A DNA stretch of 64,000 nucleotides from Helopsaltes ochotensis (GCA_013400155.1 VXBM01000286.1:453431-517430), one strand, 5' to 3'. Shown: positions 1-13,844, counted from the first letter of the stretch. Made by a program: numbers and translations. The notes: generated from the letters alone by a model not told the origin.

Positions 1-3000
1 ATCCTGTACCCCGAGGCACTGTTTACATTTATGTAAATAACATTTATGAAAGTAAAGAAAGCTTACAGTAGTTATGCAGTTAATTTAAAAAAAATTTAAG
101 GTCAGGATGATCAGCTGAGAAGGGACAGAATTTGCCATTTAATTATGCTTTCCTTAATCCTTTTAAAGCTTGTTCTTTCCAACACAAACTTCTAACTTCT
201 TCCTGTGTTTCATAAGTGTGCCTGCAGACTTTGTGACCAAAAGGACAGTTCAGCTACAGTTTAGCTTGGCCTGATGTGACATTGTGGGGATCATCTACTG
301 TGCTCCACAAGAGTCAGCTGACCCTTGCAGAGCTGCCTATTTCAGAGGAACAATAAAGGCACCAGCACAAGCATTTGTTTACTATGATCTGGTTACATTT
401 CAGTAACCAGGGGTTGAAGTGAAAGGGATGGGAAGAGAAAATTTCCTGAAGAGCCTCTCTCTTAAGTTGTCACTAAGTGTTCAAGATACAATCACACAAC
501 CTTCAACTCAAATTCCCGTAAGTATTGCAGATTAGGGAATTCTGTTGTATATAGCAGCCGTCCAGAGGCTGGGGCGCTTACAAATAAAGCAAATGGAGTA
601 TACAAATAAAAAGGGGAAACATTTCTATATTTGACCCTGAAAAAGATCATGTCTCCTGGGATCATGACTATACTGGAGCAGGGCTGTCTTGTACCTCTTA
701 TAAAAGTACTGCTGCAGAAACTGTGTAATTTTCTGTAAGATACTGAAATGTGCCCTGACTCAGAAGGACTGAGAGAGAGCAGCTCTCTAACTTGGTGACA
801 AGAACTCTTCATTTATGAGCAAACCGGTTCCTGTTCCACTGATTTTTTAAAACATGTTTGGGACAGTTAACTGTTTCCATAGGAGACAAGGGAGATCTAG
901 AACATCTTGAAAACTGGGATCCTTTGTGTTTTAGGGGCCACCACAGCCTTTGTCATTTTGTTTGCTCAACCCTAAAATGCTTCCAGGTGAAGTGTTGAGG
1001 CAAAAATAGGCACCGGACAAATTCAGCAAGTAAAACTTTCTTTTGATAAATAATCAATTTCACAGGAAGTGTCAGCAAGTTGTGAGCATTGATTAATGAA
1101 GAGATAGCCATTCATTACTAATTTCAACATGACCTCTAAATTTCTCTACAATCATTGCTGCACCAAAAATCCCATCAAGTTTCAGCCAAAAATATTTTTA
1201 AATGTGTTATAATATATGTATTATTAATATAGGTATTGGTTCAGGATTTTGCCTGTTTTTTGAAAAATAAAGCAAAGCTTGAGAATGGTTAGCATGCAAG
1301 AGCAGAAATGCAGGGCAGAAAAAAGAATTACCTAACATTACATTCCCCTTTTCAAAATGACAGAATTCTTAACTAGATAGTATACACAGGATATAATCAT
1401 TGGAGTCACAGCTTTGCTCTGTCAAAATTCTTGCAAATGGTGTTACACCTCCCTTCATGGTCTAGAAACATCTGATTGATAAAACCTGGAAAAGAGAGTG
1501 CTAAAGTAGGACTTAAACCAGCCTCATTGTATCACTTAATGATGATTTAAATAGACCATCCAGAGAGAACATCAATAGCAATTCTGTGATAAACAGAGCT
1601 TTAAATTGATTTAATAAAATAAAATAAAATGTCTCAATTGTTATGAAAACTTTGCTGAGAGCTGTGAACAGACTCCACTGCTTTGTTTTTAACATTCAGC
1701 TGAATTTTACGTGTGTTTTAATATTTGTTTGTTCTGAAAACATAGCAACCTGCCTCAGGCAGATCAGTAACAGGCAAGCTGGCATAGTCAATTGTATAAG
1801 GGATTCTGAACAAGCAGCTGAAAAGCAACTATTTAAAAATCAGCAATCCTGTTTCAGAGAACAAAATAGGAGACTCCAAAGCACTCTCTTTACTAGATTT
1901 TATTACTATTTGAATTGCAACAACAGAGGAAAAAACCCAGGCTGCCTTCTTTGAATGGCATTGTTGAAGAAATTGCTTTCAAAAATAACAGTAAAGCAGA
2001 AGTGAGTGTCTTTACATACAGGCCAATTTACATCATCCTCACACACAGAGAAAAAGTCAGTAACCATGGTACTTTTGTTTGAAATGCATTAAATATAAGA
2101 ACAGCAACCTTCAGTTCTCTCTTTCGAAGGAAAAGCGTTATGAAGTTACAGAGATAATTATTTTAAAAAACACATTTAACAAGCCTCCATTAGAATTTGC
2201 CTTCTTAGCACTTGGATTTATGTCATATATCAATAATTCATCTTAAGACTCACCCTCAGTTGTGTGTCTGGAGTGGTTCTGAAGGTGACAAAGGGCACCT
2301 GTTGTTTTGAAACCCCTATACAGCTGTAAGAGCACATCTGGCTCACCTCACTCTCTGCCTTCCACTTTACTGATTCCAGGGCTCCAAATCTTTTCCCTCC
2401 CCCATTTCCCTAACCACCACCTAGTCCATCTGCTCTTATAACAAGCATGCTAATTGTTTCTGTCAATAGGGTGGGTCAAACGCTTTCCTTTTTAACACCA
2501 GTGACTTTCCTGAGACCGTAATCAAGAGGGGGAGATGGTATTTTTTCATTAAGACAGTAAGGAAAAAATCTTGGAGCACAAATGTGTCTGAGGATTTAAT
2601 CATATATGTGTGACTGTCTCTTTTGTGTGTCTGCTACCATGCAGCATCTTAATTTTTTTGGACTGGTCTCCTGTAAAAAGTTTTAATTGATCCCGTGTCT
2701 AGCTTTATTGCAACAGAAGTTAACTACACATGTAGAAAGAATTAAATATGCCTCTGTTACATATATAGCAATAAGAAAAAGGAAGTGCTAAACTGAAACA
2801 TAAATTCCAAAGATTTTGACAGGTGAAAAAATAATAGTTTTACTTGGCCATTGTATGGGGCTATGTACATTTTTCCATTCACAAAGGCTGCTTTCCTTGA
2901 ATTTCGGCCTTTGAGCAAATGTGAGGATTTTTATTTTTTGTTAGTGATCTCTACAGTGAAACTATGAAAGCAATGGGGAAATTTTTACTGTTTCTTATCT

Positions 3001-3480
3001 GGAGGTGATTTTGATGCAGACTTTTCATTTGGAGAGTGGAAATTAATATTTCAGTTAAGATTCCTGTGATGTCATCAGTGACTCGGGTGTATCAAGTAAA
3101 ATACACCTCGTGCTGCAAATACTCCAGATTTCACATTATTGAATGCTCTGAGGGAACATCATCAGTCACCTGACAGGGCAGGAATGAATTCACTTCAGCA
3201 AGGGAGTCTGCCTTTGTCTTTGTGACTTGAAAAATGCAGGGAATGTCTATCCTTAGAAGAACTGCAGAGGCACAGGAGTAAAAAAGTGCAGAAGAATTAA
3301 ATATCCTCCATTTATTTGGGAATGGTGTATCAGGTTATGCTTTTGCTGTTCTCTAGGTGTAGAAGAAAGGATTACAAGTGAACTGGGCCCTGACAAGTCA
3401 CAGCTGCACCAATTACCAAAGCGGAACAGCCTGGCCCTTAATGGGCCAAAGCTGTGACTAATAAAGGTCAGTGTGATAAA
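1..3480. other. Unique AT-rich non-coding DNA, no gene recognised
   Basis: No repeat family, exon or RNA gene was recognised. A short (TAAAA)3 run lies at 1615-1629. A plus-strand ORF of 103 codons at 1643-1954 and a minus-strand ORF of 106 codons at 492-812 have no recognisable domain and are within what chance gives. The stretch reads as ordinary intergenic or intronic sequence. Confidence 0.6.
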
Positions 3481-3481
3481 A

Positions 3482-3600
3482 GGGGTGGGATGGGTGGTGG
3501 GTGGAAGAAGGAGGTGTTGAAGGAAGACCTGGAGGAGGTAGAGGAGCCCTGAGGAAGAAGGAAGGATGCAGAGGACCACGAGGACGAGAGTTGCTGCTGT
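3482..3600 (+). repeat. Purine-rich low-complexity tract with G-quadruplex motif
   Basis: The plus strand is almost pure A/G over about 110 bases, with recurring GGAGGA, GAAGAA and GAGGA units. At 3482-3501 four runs of three or more G are separated by loops of 1, 2 and 4 bases (T, AT, TGGT), which fits the canonical intramolecular G-quadruplex pattern. The minus-strand ORFs across this tract (3253-3710), rich in Ser, Pro and Leu, are artefacts of the pyrimidine-rich complement and are not proposed as proteins. Confidence 0.7.
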
Positions 3601-6074
3601 AGAAGATGTGCTGTGAGGTCAGTCTGGGTCTGATGGGGTTGGAGCCTGCAGCCACAGCAGAGCTGGGTAAAATCTGTGGGTAGAGGTGACAAGGAAACCC
3701 TTGCAGCCATATTCCAGCAGGGACTAACCAGCAGTCAGGGTCTGCAGATGGCCCCTGCAGTAGGAGCTTGCTGTAATTAAGAGTTAGGATGGCTAAGCTG
3801 TAAAGAAGAATTCACTGGGGCCCTTTTCATGTTGTTAAATGAGAGTCTGTGTCTTGGCTCATTTCCACCCCTAAAGAGGGTCTAGAGAGGTCTGTTACAG
3901 CACTATATGTCCTCAGACATATAGACAGCACAGATGTCTTCAGAGCTGTGTCAGTGGACTTGATGAAAATAATATCTGCTCTTAAAACTGCATTGTGACA
4001 TGACAGTCTATACTGTCTTGGGGGACTGACTTGCTCTTGCACATATTCCTCATTTATAAGAAGTTTTTGTACCCTTATATAATATGGGAAGAGAGTCTTT
4101 CCTGAAAATAGAGAAGTGGCTCAAGTCCTGTTTCTGTGTGCCCAAACCAGCAACCATATGTTTGAAGAACAATAGGTACTGCACCTGATTTGGATTGGAT
4201 GTTCATTAGGGTTTTCTTAATAATTGATTACAATTATTTGTGTCTTTAAATGTCTGCTGAGGATTTTACAGTTTGAAGCCAAGCCTTGTGAGGTCATTGG
4301 ACAAAATGTCACAAAGCTGTAAAGGCAGTGGTTCTATAAAAAAGTTATTAGGTTTGGCAGGAGAGAAAAGGCTTGGATGGGAAAAAAAATTGTGTTCTCT
4401 AACTTCTGTCATTGCTTGGATGTCAATGCTTAGATTCATTGAGAGCATTTTCTGTTTGATAGAGTGAAGTGATACAGGAAATTCCATGGACTAAAAATAG
4501 GTTACCCTACTGATACAAAACTGTTAGCGAGAGTCATTGCGATACTTGGTTAGAAACACTGGAAGTGGGAAGAGATTAGCACTGTTTTTTTCCTGGCATT
4601 TTGTTTAGTTTGTTTCAAAGCTGGCAGTTGGACATTGCAGGGTAATTTTGTGAAGTTTCTTGTGTTGCTTGTTGGCTGAAATACACCTTGGACTTTTTTG
4701 GATGGGTAACAGGTTCTTGAAGAATGAATGGGCTGTCTGTAATTATTAACAGAGCAGTCAGAGGAAGGAATGATTGTTTGCTTTGCTTTTGTTGTCATTC
4801 TCTGCCCATACTCATTCTTTGTCCAATTATATCTTGGCTACAACATGAGCTGGACTTTAAATCCTATTTTAGTGTTCCTTTTCAATCACAGGACTAGTTA
4901 CTTCCACATCTCTCTGTGTCAAACAAGGTGGTCCTGCACTGGGTTTTTGGGTGACAACATCCTGCTTCCCAGCTGTGATAACAAATAAGGGGCATAACAT
5001 CTGGCACCTGTAAACACTTACTTTGGAAGCTTTTGTTCAACATCTGGGTAAAATTATTCAAAAACCTATTCCTCTAAATGAAATATTTTTATCTAAACAG
5101 TGATATGTGCCATGAGTGCAGATAAATGAATATTTTTCAGATATACTGATTAACAACAGCAGCATGAAAATGCAACTGTCTCCTTCCATCTGTTTGTTTG
5201 GGGTGTGTGTATGGGTTTAGCTCATAAGTTATTAAATTATGGCTGGAACTTGTATCTCAGACTACGTGCATTTTAATCAGACTTAATGATTCCTTTTTTG
5301 GTACTTTGATAAAACAGACAACAGTATGAAAATGAGGCTGAGTCAGATACCTGAGGTGTTGGTATCTAGTGTTATTTTAGTTGCTTTGGTACACCCCACC
5401 TGCTGATAAGGAAGGACAGCTCTTGCATTTGTCAGACCAAGACAGGCAAAACTCCTGGATGCCCTGGGGTATCCAACGTGACAGTGGTTGCCACTCTTCA
5501 AGCACATGGGTTCTTCCAGTGGCTCTTGCTGGCACTGCTGGCTAATAAGCATCTGTAAAAATGGGCTGGAGGTGAGGATTTTTCTGTTAGCAGAGCTTCC
5601 TACTATGATGGAGAGTTTAATCCCAAATACAGAGTATGGCTTTGGTAGCATGTCTGATCAATAACCTGAAGCAGTTCTACATATTTTTGTACATGCTATG
5701 AAGCTGACTAGGCCCAATTGAAATAAACCGAAAACCTTTTAAGGATCAAATCTCAGAAACACTTTAATTTCAAGCTCCATTTATAAATAGTCTCTTAATA
5801 TCTGTTACATGGTTTCCAGATGGACTCCTGGTTTTTTTATAGCTAATGATCGAGTATGTTGTATTTCTTATTACGTTGACTTCTCAGCAAATAATTCCAA
5901 TTGCAAGAACTATAAATAGGATGTAATCCAAGTAAATATTTTTTAACTATGCCTGGTGTTATACCTTCTATAGGTTACTTGAAGGCTGAATTCTTTCTGT
6001 GGTATCAGGGTTTTGTTTGGGTTTAACAGGGCTTCACCACAGTGTCTTAAAGTGGCTCTGGGCCATGTTGTGAC
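3601..6074. other. Unique non-coding DNA, no gene recognised
   Basis: Moderately AT-rich sequence. No repeat family or exon was recognised. Minus-strand ORFs at 3827-4042 and 5343-5651 (102 codons) show no domain, signal peptide or splice context that I could support. Confidence 0.55.
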
Positions 6075-6651
6075 CCTGTCCTGGGCTGCACCAGAGCCCT
6101 GTGGGCAGCAGGTCAAGGGAGGGGGTTCTGCCCTTCTGCTCTGGTGAGAGCCCACCTGCAGTGCTGCCTCCAGCTCTGGGGTCCCAGCACAGGAAGGACA
6201 GGCACCTCTTGGGGTGAGTCCTGAGGAGACCAGCAAGGTGATCAGAGGGATTGCGGTGAAGAAAGGCTGAGGGAGTTGTGATTGTTCAGCATAGAAAAGA
6301 GGTGACCTAACTGCAGCCTTCCAGTACTGAAGGGAGATTGCCAGAAAGATGGAGAGAGGCTTATGTACAGGAGCCTGAAGGGACGGGGCAAGAGAGAAGG
6401 ATTTTAACTTGTAGGAGGTTATGTTTAGATTAGATATTAGGAGGAAATTCTTTGCTGTGAGAGTGGTGAGGCACTGAAACAGGCTGCCCAGAGAAATTGT
6501 GGATGCCCCATTCCTGGGAGTGTTCAAGGCTGGGTTGGATGGGGCTCTGAGCAAACTGGTCTAGTGGAAGGTGTCCTTGCCCATGACAGGGGGCTGGAAT
6601 TAGGTGATTTTTAAGGTCCCTTCCAACCTAAAACATTTTATGATTCTATGA
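6075..6651 (+). mobile_element. CR1 LINE, 5'-truncated 3' end
   Basis: The stretch carries the CR1 ORF2 tail and 3' UTR: CTGGGCTGCA at the 5' side, the 'receives a leader of the group' style CR1 phrases AAAGGCTGAGGGAG and AGGAGGAAATTCTTTGCTGTGAG, then CAGGCTGCCCAGAGAAATTG, a GTCCCTTCCAACC block, and a terminal TGATTCTATG octamer-type end. CR1 is the main non-LTR retrotransposon of birds; it inserts by target-primed reverse transcription and copies are usually 5'-truncated, as here. About 577 bp remain of an element of several kb. The 203-codon minus-strand ORF across it (5943-6554) is an antisense shadow. The 5' boundary is uncertain by about 40 bp. Confidence 0.93.
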
Positions 6652-9439
6652 AAGTGGGATGAGAGTCCTAGTTTCCATATACTTTCCCTTCCCAGGAGAT
6701 TGATGAAAAAGTACTTTGATCAGTTTGATTGACACTCTTTTAACAAGTCCTGAATATTTCCATTTTCTTTATGGATAACTTTAAAGATAGGATGTGTATG
6801 TATCTGTATTTCTGGTCAATGTCTAGCTCTCAGATCCATGGCATGATGGAAATAATGTGTGCTACAAATTCACACATGGGTCTTGAAGCTAGAGATTTTG
6901 ATGATAAAATCTTGGTTAAGTTGGTAAATGCACCTGCTACCTTGCCCATTTATTGAGTTCCTTCTGAAAATCCTGTATCTTTTTCATTACTGCCAGTGTG
7001 TGGAAATTGATTCCTACTGTAGTTACTTTGTCTTTTTAACAAAGCAATTGAGTTGCAGTTTACTAGGTTTTTAATTAGTTTTTTTTCTCATAACAGAAAA
7101 ATAATTTTTGGGGGATAATATGAAACTGCTTTTTTCGTTTCCCTTTTATTGAGTTAGGTATTAAAGCTATGTCATCAACAAAGTCTAGATCTTCAAAATA
7201 TATATCATATAGCTGTATTTCTAATATTTAAGTCAGTGGCGATACCAAACATGACAACACCATTATTTAATATCAGTCCATATGATTAACTGTTCCTTCA
7301 AGCCTATGTTGATCTATGCAAGCCCCTTGGTAATCATAGCATAATAAGAATTCAAGATGTTCTGTACTAGTTTGTGATAGAAGCTCTCCAAGTGCTGGGG
7401 AAAGCTGTGAAGCTTGTGCTGAGTGGTAAAACCAGTATTTGATGCTCTCTTTGATGTTTATACTGAGGGTAAAAATCTGTCCAACACATGAGATGCATCT
7501 TGTTCTTGCTTTACTTCAGCTCTAAAAGAAATAAAAAGGAAGAAAGGTGCTTACAAAAGGACTATGCATGTAGTTCTGCTCACCTCAATTGCTGTTATGC
7601 TAAGTCATTTGAAAGACGACATCTGGTATCTCAATTTCAAGTGCTATTATACCAAAGGTTTTTCTTGGTCTCACATCATTCTCCTATGTTCTTCACTTTG
7701 ACAAACTTCAGCTGTTTGTAGGTCTTCTAATTATCACTTTGTCATGGGGTGTATTTAATGTTTAGCTCTGGGAATGTACTCTCGTTGGTGAAGTGTCCTG
7801 TGATGCTTGCTGAGTTCATCTTTGAAAAGCAACACTTTTTGAGCTTTTTCCTCTATGTTAAAGTTTTTTTCTGTTTATTATTGACATTTACAGATAGCGT
7901 TAACTGGCTTACCGTAACTTTATTCAACTGATAAAGTGATTTCCTCTTCCTGCTTTCAGCAACCACTTTAGCCTTTTTGGCAGTGTTGTCCACATACTTC
8001 CTCTTGCCTTTTACCTCCATTTTTCTGGTGCCCTCTAACCTTTGTGTGGGAGCTAGCTGCAACTCTATCATGCCTGTGATACTGCCATGGGAAAAACACT
8101 GTCACATATTCATGGTGCCTTCTTGTGATGGCCTTAAATGGTATAATAGCTGAAATCTGCTCTTCAATTTAGTTTGGAGTTGCTGCTCTAATGGTTTATA
8201 TTTCAACTCTTTGATAGCGCTTTTTGGTGGAATGGCTTTTCCCTACTTGTGAGACCTAAAAGCAAGTGTGGTTTTTGCCAGACTTTCCACACTCCTGTTT
8301 TGAGACTGGTGAAGTTTGTTTGTAGCACTCAGCCTCACTTTCCACGTCCCCACCCTTTACTCAAAAATAGGTTATAAAATACCCAGAGCTGTGCAATTAA
8401 ATATAATTTACTTTCTTGGTTGAAATTATTGCACTGAGAGGACAGCCACACTTGTGCTCCCACAAAAGTCTGTGACAGATCATCTTGAGTGGAGTACTAG
8501 CAGTACTTCTGTGGTCTCTGTGGTCATGTTGTTTGTTTAATTAAGATGCCTGCCATTCAAGAGTTTGATCTACATTTCAGGGGACAGAAAAGCCATTTCA
8601 TTAACTTTTAGAGAAATTGTTTGTCTAGTACAAAGTACAGAAAGGCTTGAAGAAACAGGAGGCGATCTGGTGCTCATGGTTTCTGTAGCAAGTGTTCCGT
8701 AGAGTAAGGATACCTGGATTTTCTTCTGCATTGAAACCTGGCAAATGGCTACAACCCACCAGTTTGAGCTGAAGTGCTTTCTTTGGAATTTGGTTTAGAA
8801 ATATAGAGTAAGACTTCAGGCATGTGGAAAGGTGTTCACCTGCAACATTGTTTTCCACTTTTTCTTAAGGACCTGTTTTACTTGGCTAATAGCTAGTCTG
8901 ACTTGCAAGGGAGATTAACAATTCTTTTTACCTCTTTTAACTTGACAGTCATTCTGTAATACATACTTCAGAAAAACATTACTGGGCAGCATCATTATGT
9001 TCGTGACACTTTCAGTGTATAACACAAAGTTAAAAATGTGCAACCTAATATATTCTCATCATAAAAATTATATCCTGCCTTGACAGATCTTCTGAAAAAT
9101 AAAAGTGAGCTTTTTAAAGCGGTTCACTGAAGTTCTAATATTCACTGTCAGATATGTTTTTGTGCTGAGAAATGACAGTTCATGTCTTTCAGTAGTCATG
9201 TAGATCTACCTTACTTCCTGAAGACTTCTTTCCGAAGATAAAATTGGTTTAGCAATACAATATAAATCAAATATTAAAGTATTTGAGGACTCATAAAGAA
9301 GGGGTGAGATGCATTGGAGGTAATCCTCCCTATCTTCATAATGAAATTATTGAAAGAAAATTATACACAAGTCATCCCAAGTTAAAACTCAGAAAAATAG
9401 TCAAAGAAATGATCAGCTGATCTATTTGCAGTTTCCAAG
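6652..9439. other. Unique AT-rich non-coding DNA, no gene recognised
   Basis: Only short ORFs (up to 77 codons) with no recognisable domain. No repeat family was identified by eye. Several T-rich runs occur near 7080-7090 and 7865. Confidence 0.55.
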
Positions 9440-10195
9440 CAGGTAATTAAGTGACTAGAAAGAACCAACATGGAACTTTCAAGATAAATCATATTAAAGC
9501 AGCCTAATTTTCATCTCTGGCAGGATTCCTTGTGTAGATTAGAAACAACATGTTACCTGCACCTTAAAAAAGCTTTTGAGGCTATCTCAGATGATATTCA
9601 GCAAAATAAATGGGTATCATTTGGTGTAGATTAAATTATTCCCATGTGAATCCAGATTTTTCTGGAAAGTAATATTCTATGCATCAAAGATTCCAAGCAA
9701 AATGCAAAAATACAGCAAGTGGAGTTCTTCAGGAGTCTTTCCTGTGTTGGTTGTTGTTCGTTGTTTCATTATACACTTGAGTCATGGAATATAATATTTT
9801 ATTGATGTTCCTGTGGAGAAAAAAATCTCATATTTAATAATTTCATGCTGGAATTAACAGATAAACTGAGTTTTGAAGTATCTTGATCAATTGCAGTGAA
9901 GCTTTGAAGTATTTAAAAGTATAATTCATTCATGGTGTGTAAAACCCCGACTGCATTGGGGTAGGAATCATCAGTGACTGTGTTCTTATGGGATCAAATA
10001 TTGAATTATTGGTGCTCTGTAGCTAAGAGATAAACATAGAGCAGGACTTGGAGAGAACCTGTTGGAGATATTTAAGAACGGTTAGAAAAACATGTAAGAG
10101 ATGGTTTACACCTGTTTAATTCTGCCTCCTGGCAATGGGGTGGATCAGAGAGCTTCCCAAGTTCCCAGCCTGCTATGGAGTCTATTATCCAATGA
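9440..10195 (+). mobile_element. Ancient CR1/L3-like LINE remnant (ORF2 RT region plus 3' end)
   Basis: Broken plus-strand frames echo the CR1 reverse-transcriptase domain. Near 9463-9475 a 'QHGF'-like start is degraded. Near 9561-9600 the codons read close to 'LKKAFEAISDDI', matching the CR1 motif LDFSKAFDTVSHDIL. Near 9720-9750 'SGVLQESFLCW' resembles SGVPQGSVLGPVLF. The 10041-10130 block (ACCTGTTGGAGATATTTAAG, then a GGTTAGAAAAACATGTAAGAGATGG segment split over two lines) matches the 3' end of older CR1/L3-type elements, where a related phrase precedes the final CTTCC-rich block. Many frameshifts and stops show that it is very old. The middle (9790-10040) is weakly supported, and two neighbouring fragments are possible. 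Confidence 0.72.
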
Positions 10196-13100
10196 ACCTG
10201 GTATGCTGTGAGGATTGGATCTGATCTGATGTCACTCAGCTGCCTTGAGTGAGTAGTTTACATGACTGCAATTGAGCTACAAGTTAATCCCTGTTTGTAG
10301 GGCTGTCAGAAAATCTTGGTGTCTGTCTAATTTGCCCTGAACACAAGGTGCAAAATTCCCACTGGCATTGTCTGGCCTTGAGATAAAAGAAACACTTTTG
10401 GAAGTTTCCTTCTACTTTATTTATCAGATTAATTTCATTTATGGATCCACATCACTGAATGTATCAATGCCTCATGGTTTCTGCGTCCATGACTGGATGT
10501 TGATACCAGCAGGAATGATCTGCATTATTCTGCGGGATGCTGGTTGCTAGTCTTTGTTCTGAAGGGTGTTGACAGATGAATTGATTTCCCTCTATTGTTT
10601 TCATTCTTTAATGGCATACTCAGCTAATTCTTTCTCTTCTCACTTCAAAGCTGCATGCTTTCTGACAGGCCAAAGATCTGCTGATGGCACCACTCTTGAA
10701 ATGTTTCTGGTCTTGGTAGGAACAGAAAATAGTGATGTATTTTAATCCTCAGGCTTCCTCAGAGCCAGCACTCTTGTACCAAGGTTCTATTTCTGTATTG
10801 GCAGCTTAGGAAACCACGGCAAAACAGAGGAGGCAAGTCTGGGACAGGGCTTCAGTGCACACAGAAATCAAAGGTGCCTTTGTGATCTATTTTCCCTGTT
10901 GTGAAGCTCTCCCCTCAAGAATGAGAAGAGCACTGAACTACAGAATGAGCTTTTGCAGTTTACCTGATCTGAGGGATGACCCTCCTGTCTCAGCCCTGAA
11001 AACAGCAGCCAGTGCAATGGGCACAGGGTGCTCTTTTCCCAGCTGCTCAACCTTTCAGAGTAACACAGTGTACACGAACCATGGACAAAACAGATCTGTT
11101 CACTCCAGCATCTTTCAATGATCCATATACCAATCTGTAACTCCCACTGAATATTTGCCATTTAAAGTGGACCTAGAGCATCACATCCACTGTCCCAGAT
11201 TCCTTGTCAATGAAGTTACACAGCCAGCAGATTGGGAACACTGTCATAGGTATTATTTCTCAAACTGTGAATTAAAATTTCTATGTATCTCTGGCATCTT
11301 TCTTAAATTGTTGGACTTTGCCCAAGCCTGACTTCTGTCATGTATGTACAAGCAGTTCAGCAAAATTGCTGGGCTTTGCTTTTTTGGGTGGAAAAGTTTT
11401 TCTGTATTAGCCATAACATTTCAGTCTTGCAGTCCCCCACTGAAGCTCGAGATGTGATTCACACTGCTGTGAACCTGGAAATACCCATGATGTAGGCATA
11501 TGCATTCAAGTGAAAAACTGCATATTTTTGACAACTGCAGCCTTTCCTAATAAGAATTTATAAGATAAACACTCTATATTTAGAAGCTAACCTCCCTTTC
11601 TGCCTCCTTGGAGAGGCCAGACCTTAGAATATGTATGCAGTGAAATTTCTAATACTTACAGGAGTACTTGCAGATGTTTGCATTAAAACATAAGGTGTAA
11701 TAATTCAATTCATACCAACAGATAATGTCAAAAGTCATATCCTATGGTGGGGAAAGTGGAGTATTGCACAGGAGTGCTAAAGGATCCTGGATTCCCTCAC
11801 CTACTGCGCAAGCAGTACCTCCAGATGAACGCCACCATGTTTGCACAGGTTCCTTGGCATTCAGTGGCACATTAAGGGGCATGAAAAACATTCTCGCATT
11901 TCCTTTCTTCTGTGTTCCACTTCTGTGGAGGGTATGGAGGTGTCTGCTGATACTTTTGTGTACCTGCAGCCCATGAAAGTTCTTACTGATGTGCACTGAA
12001 ACCTTTAGTTCAGTGGCACTTACCCTGTCAGCTCAAAAAGAAGAAAAAAGTTTGATAGGAAGCAGAAAAATTGGAAGTCAAAATTACTCTGGAATATTTT
12101 AAATTCCAAAAGTCCAGTTGAATTGCCTGCACTAAATGAAACAGTTGGGGGGGGTTAAAACTGAAATAGGCTAGAGGTTTTTTTAATTTGAAAAGGTGAA
12201 AGAATTTTAAAATCAAGGCTCTGTTGTGTGACATTGAGCTGATCTGTGAGTTTTGAACTAGTTTTATTAAAACACTATTTAATCTATTCACTTTTTACAA
12301 GTTGTCCTATTTAGGGCACATGTGAAAATTCAGGAGTAAGAGCAGCAAATTCTAGTCCATGATGGGAGGAAGAGTTATAACACCTGAGTTTAAAACCCCA
12401 ATGTGTTCTGATATAATTTTTTTCATTTTTAATGGAAAGGACCCTGTGTCTGAGGAAGCCACAGGGCACTGACTGTGCCACATGAACAATTGCAGGCTGC
12501 ACCAGTCAGCACTGACAGCAGGCTAAAGCTTCCATTGCCCTCTTCCAAAGAACTGGTCATCAAATCAATCCCAGGACTGCACGGTACCTTCTCCTCTGAG
12601 AAAAAAAATGACAGGACTTTTTTCTTCTTGCAGTAATATTTTTACCCTTTCCTATGAGGAACTTGAAAAAAAGAAAGATTAAAAAAAAAATCTGACACGA
12701 GCTGTAGTGGAACTTGGAAATAAAAGTGAGTTTAGGTCCCATGGTACTTTGCAAGCACAAGTTCTGCTTTCCATTTTCAGATGGTTGATTGCTAGTTGTG
12801 TTGTAGAGTCTAGCTGTGAACTTTGGCTTTGCTTTGGCCTAGACATGTGGCATCTAGCTTGTTCCAGCAGAGAGTATGTAAAGCATTTGGCTCTATAAAT
12901 CTCTGGTCTCAGAGGAGCTGTCTTTCCATATCTGACATTAATGAGGCACACCTGCACCAGTGTTTTACTATCTCTGCATCTTTCCATGTACCATGGCTGT
13001 CTGATTCCAGCAATGCACCACAACTAAGACAATAAAAAAGGGAACAGTTTGCTCATTAGGAATGCAACAGTTTCTGTGTTTTGGCTTTCATTCTTTGTAA

Positions 13101-13771
13101 CATCTGTTGAACAGCACCAGGCTTGATCAATGTCTAAATATCTCCACACACATTTATGAAAACAATAATGTAATTTAAGTTTCATCTTCAGTGTTGTGGG
13201 AGGAGAGGGGAAGGTGCATGATTTCACATGTGGTTGGAAACCTGGTAAAAAGAGATGCTGTTTCAAACTTCTGCATTTTGTTTAGATTAAAAGCTATTAT
13301 CCCTGTTTAATTAACAACATAAAACACTATGTTGTTTGACTGAATACGTGTCCATGTGAGAAAGATATGCAGAAGGGTCGAAGACAAATTTAAAAGACAC
13401 AGGATGAAGAAAGGAATGCAGGACTTACAGAGCCAGCTGGTATCTGTGTCATCACCTGCTTTCTGTTAGGGTCAGTCTTCTATCCTAATGCCTGGCTTTA
13501 GGCTTCTATTTGGGCAGAAATACTTCTGTACAGGGCAGAGTGATTCTGCTCTAGACCTTGCAGAACTGGAGACCAGATAAACATTTCCAATTTTGGGAGG
13601 CTCAAAACTTCATCAAAGCTCCTCAACAGCGAAGGCAAAACTGGGTTAGAGCTTCTCAAAAGTGCAAGCAAAGTTCAGTTTTGTGCAGTTGTGGTTCTAG
13701 AAGAGGTGGTGAAAAGCAGTTGGAGATATGAAATAGAATCAATGAAAACTGGAGCAGATAAAGAGGGTGCA
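10196..13771. other. Unique non-coding DNA, no gene recognised
   Basis: No repeat or exon was recognised. Overlapping ORFs on both strands at 10855-11161, 11725-11996 and 12679-13035 have no recognised domain. Double-strand openness of about 90-110 codons is common by chance at this GC content. Confidence 0.55.
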
Positions 13772-13844
13772 AATGAGAAGAGGGGTGAAGAAAACAGGCA
13801 AGTTGAGAAGGAGAGAGAAAAGAATTGGGAGTTAGAGAGAGAGG
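13772..13844 (+). repeat. Purine-rich low-complexity tract
   Basis: Nearly uninterrupted A/G sequence on the plus strand built of GAGAAG, GGAGAGAGAAAAG and AGAGAGAGAGG units. It is a diverged GA-rich simple repeat. Confidence 0.65.

Noticed and set aside
3253..3710. Three minus-strand ORFs rich in Ser, Pro, Leu and His
   Set aside because: They are produced by the complement of a purine-rich low-complexity tract.
5943..6554. 203-codon minus-strand ORF
   Set aside because: It lies antisense to the CR1 at 6075-6651; CR1 antisense strands are commonly open and the protein has no domain of its own.
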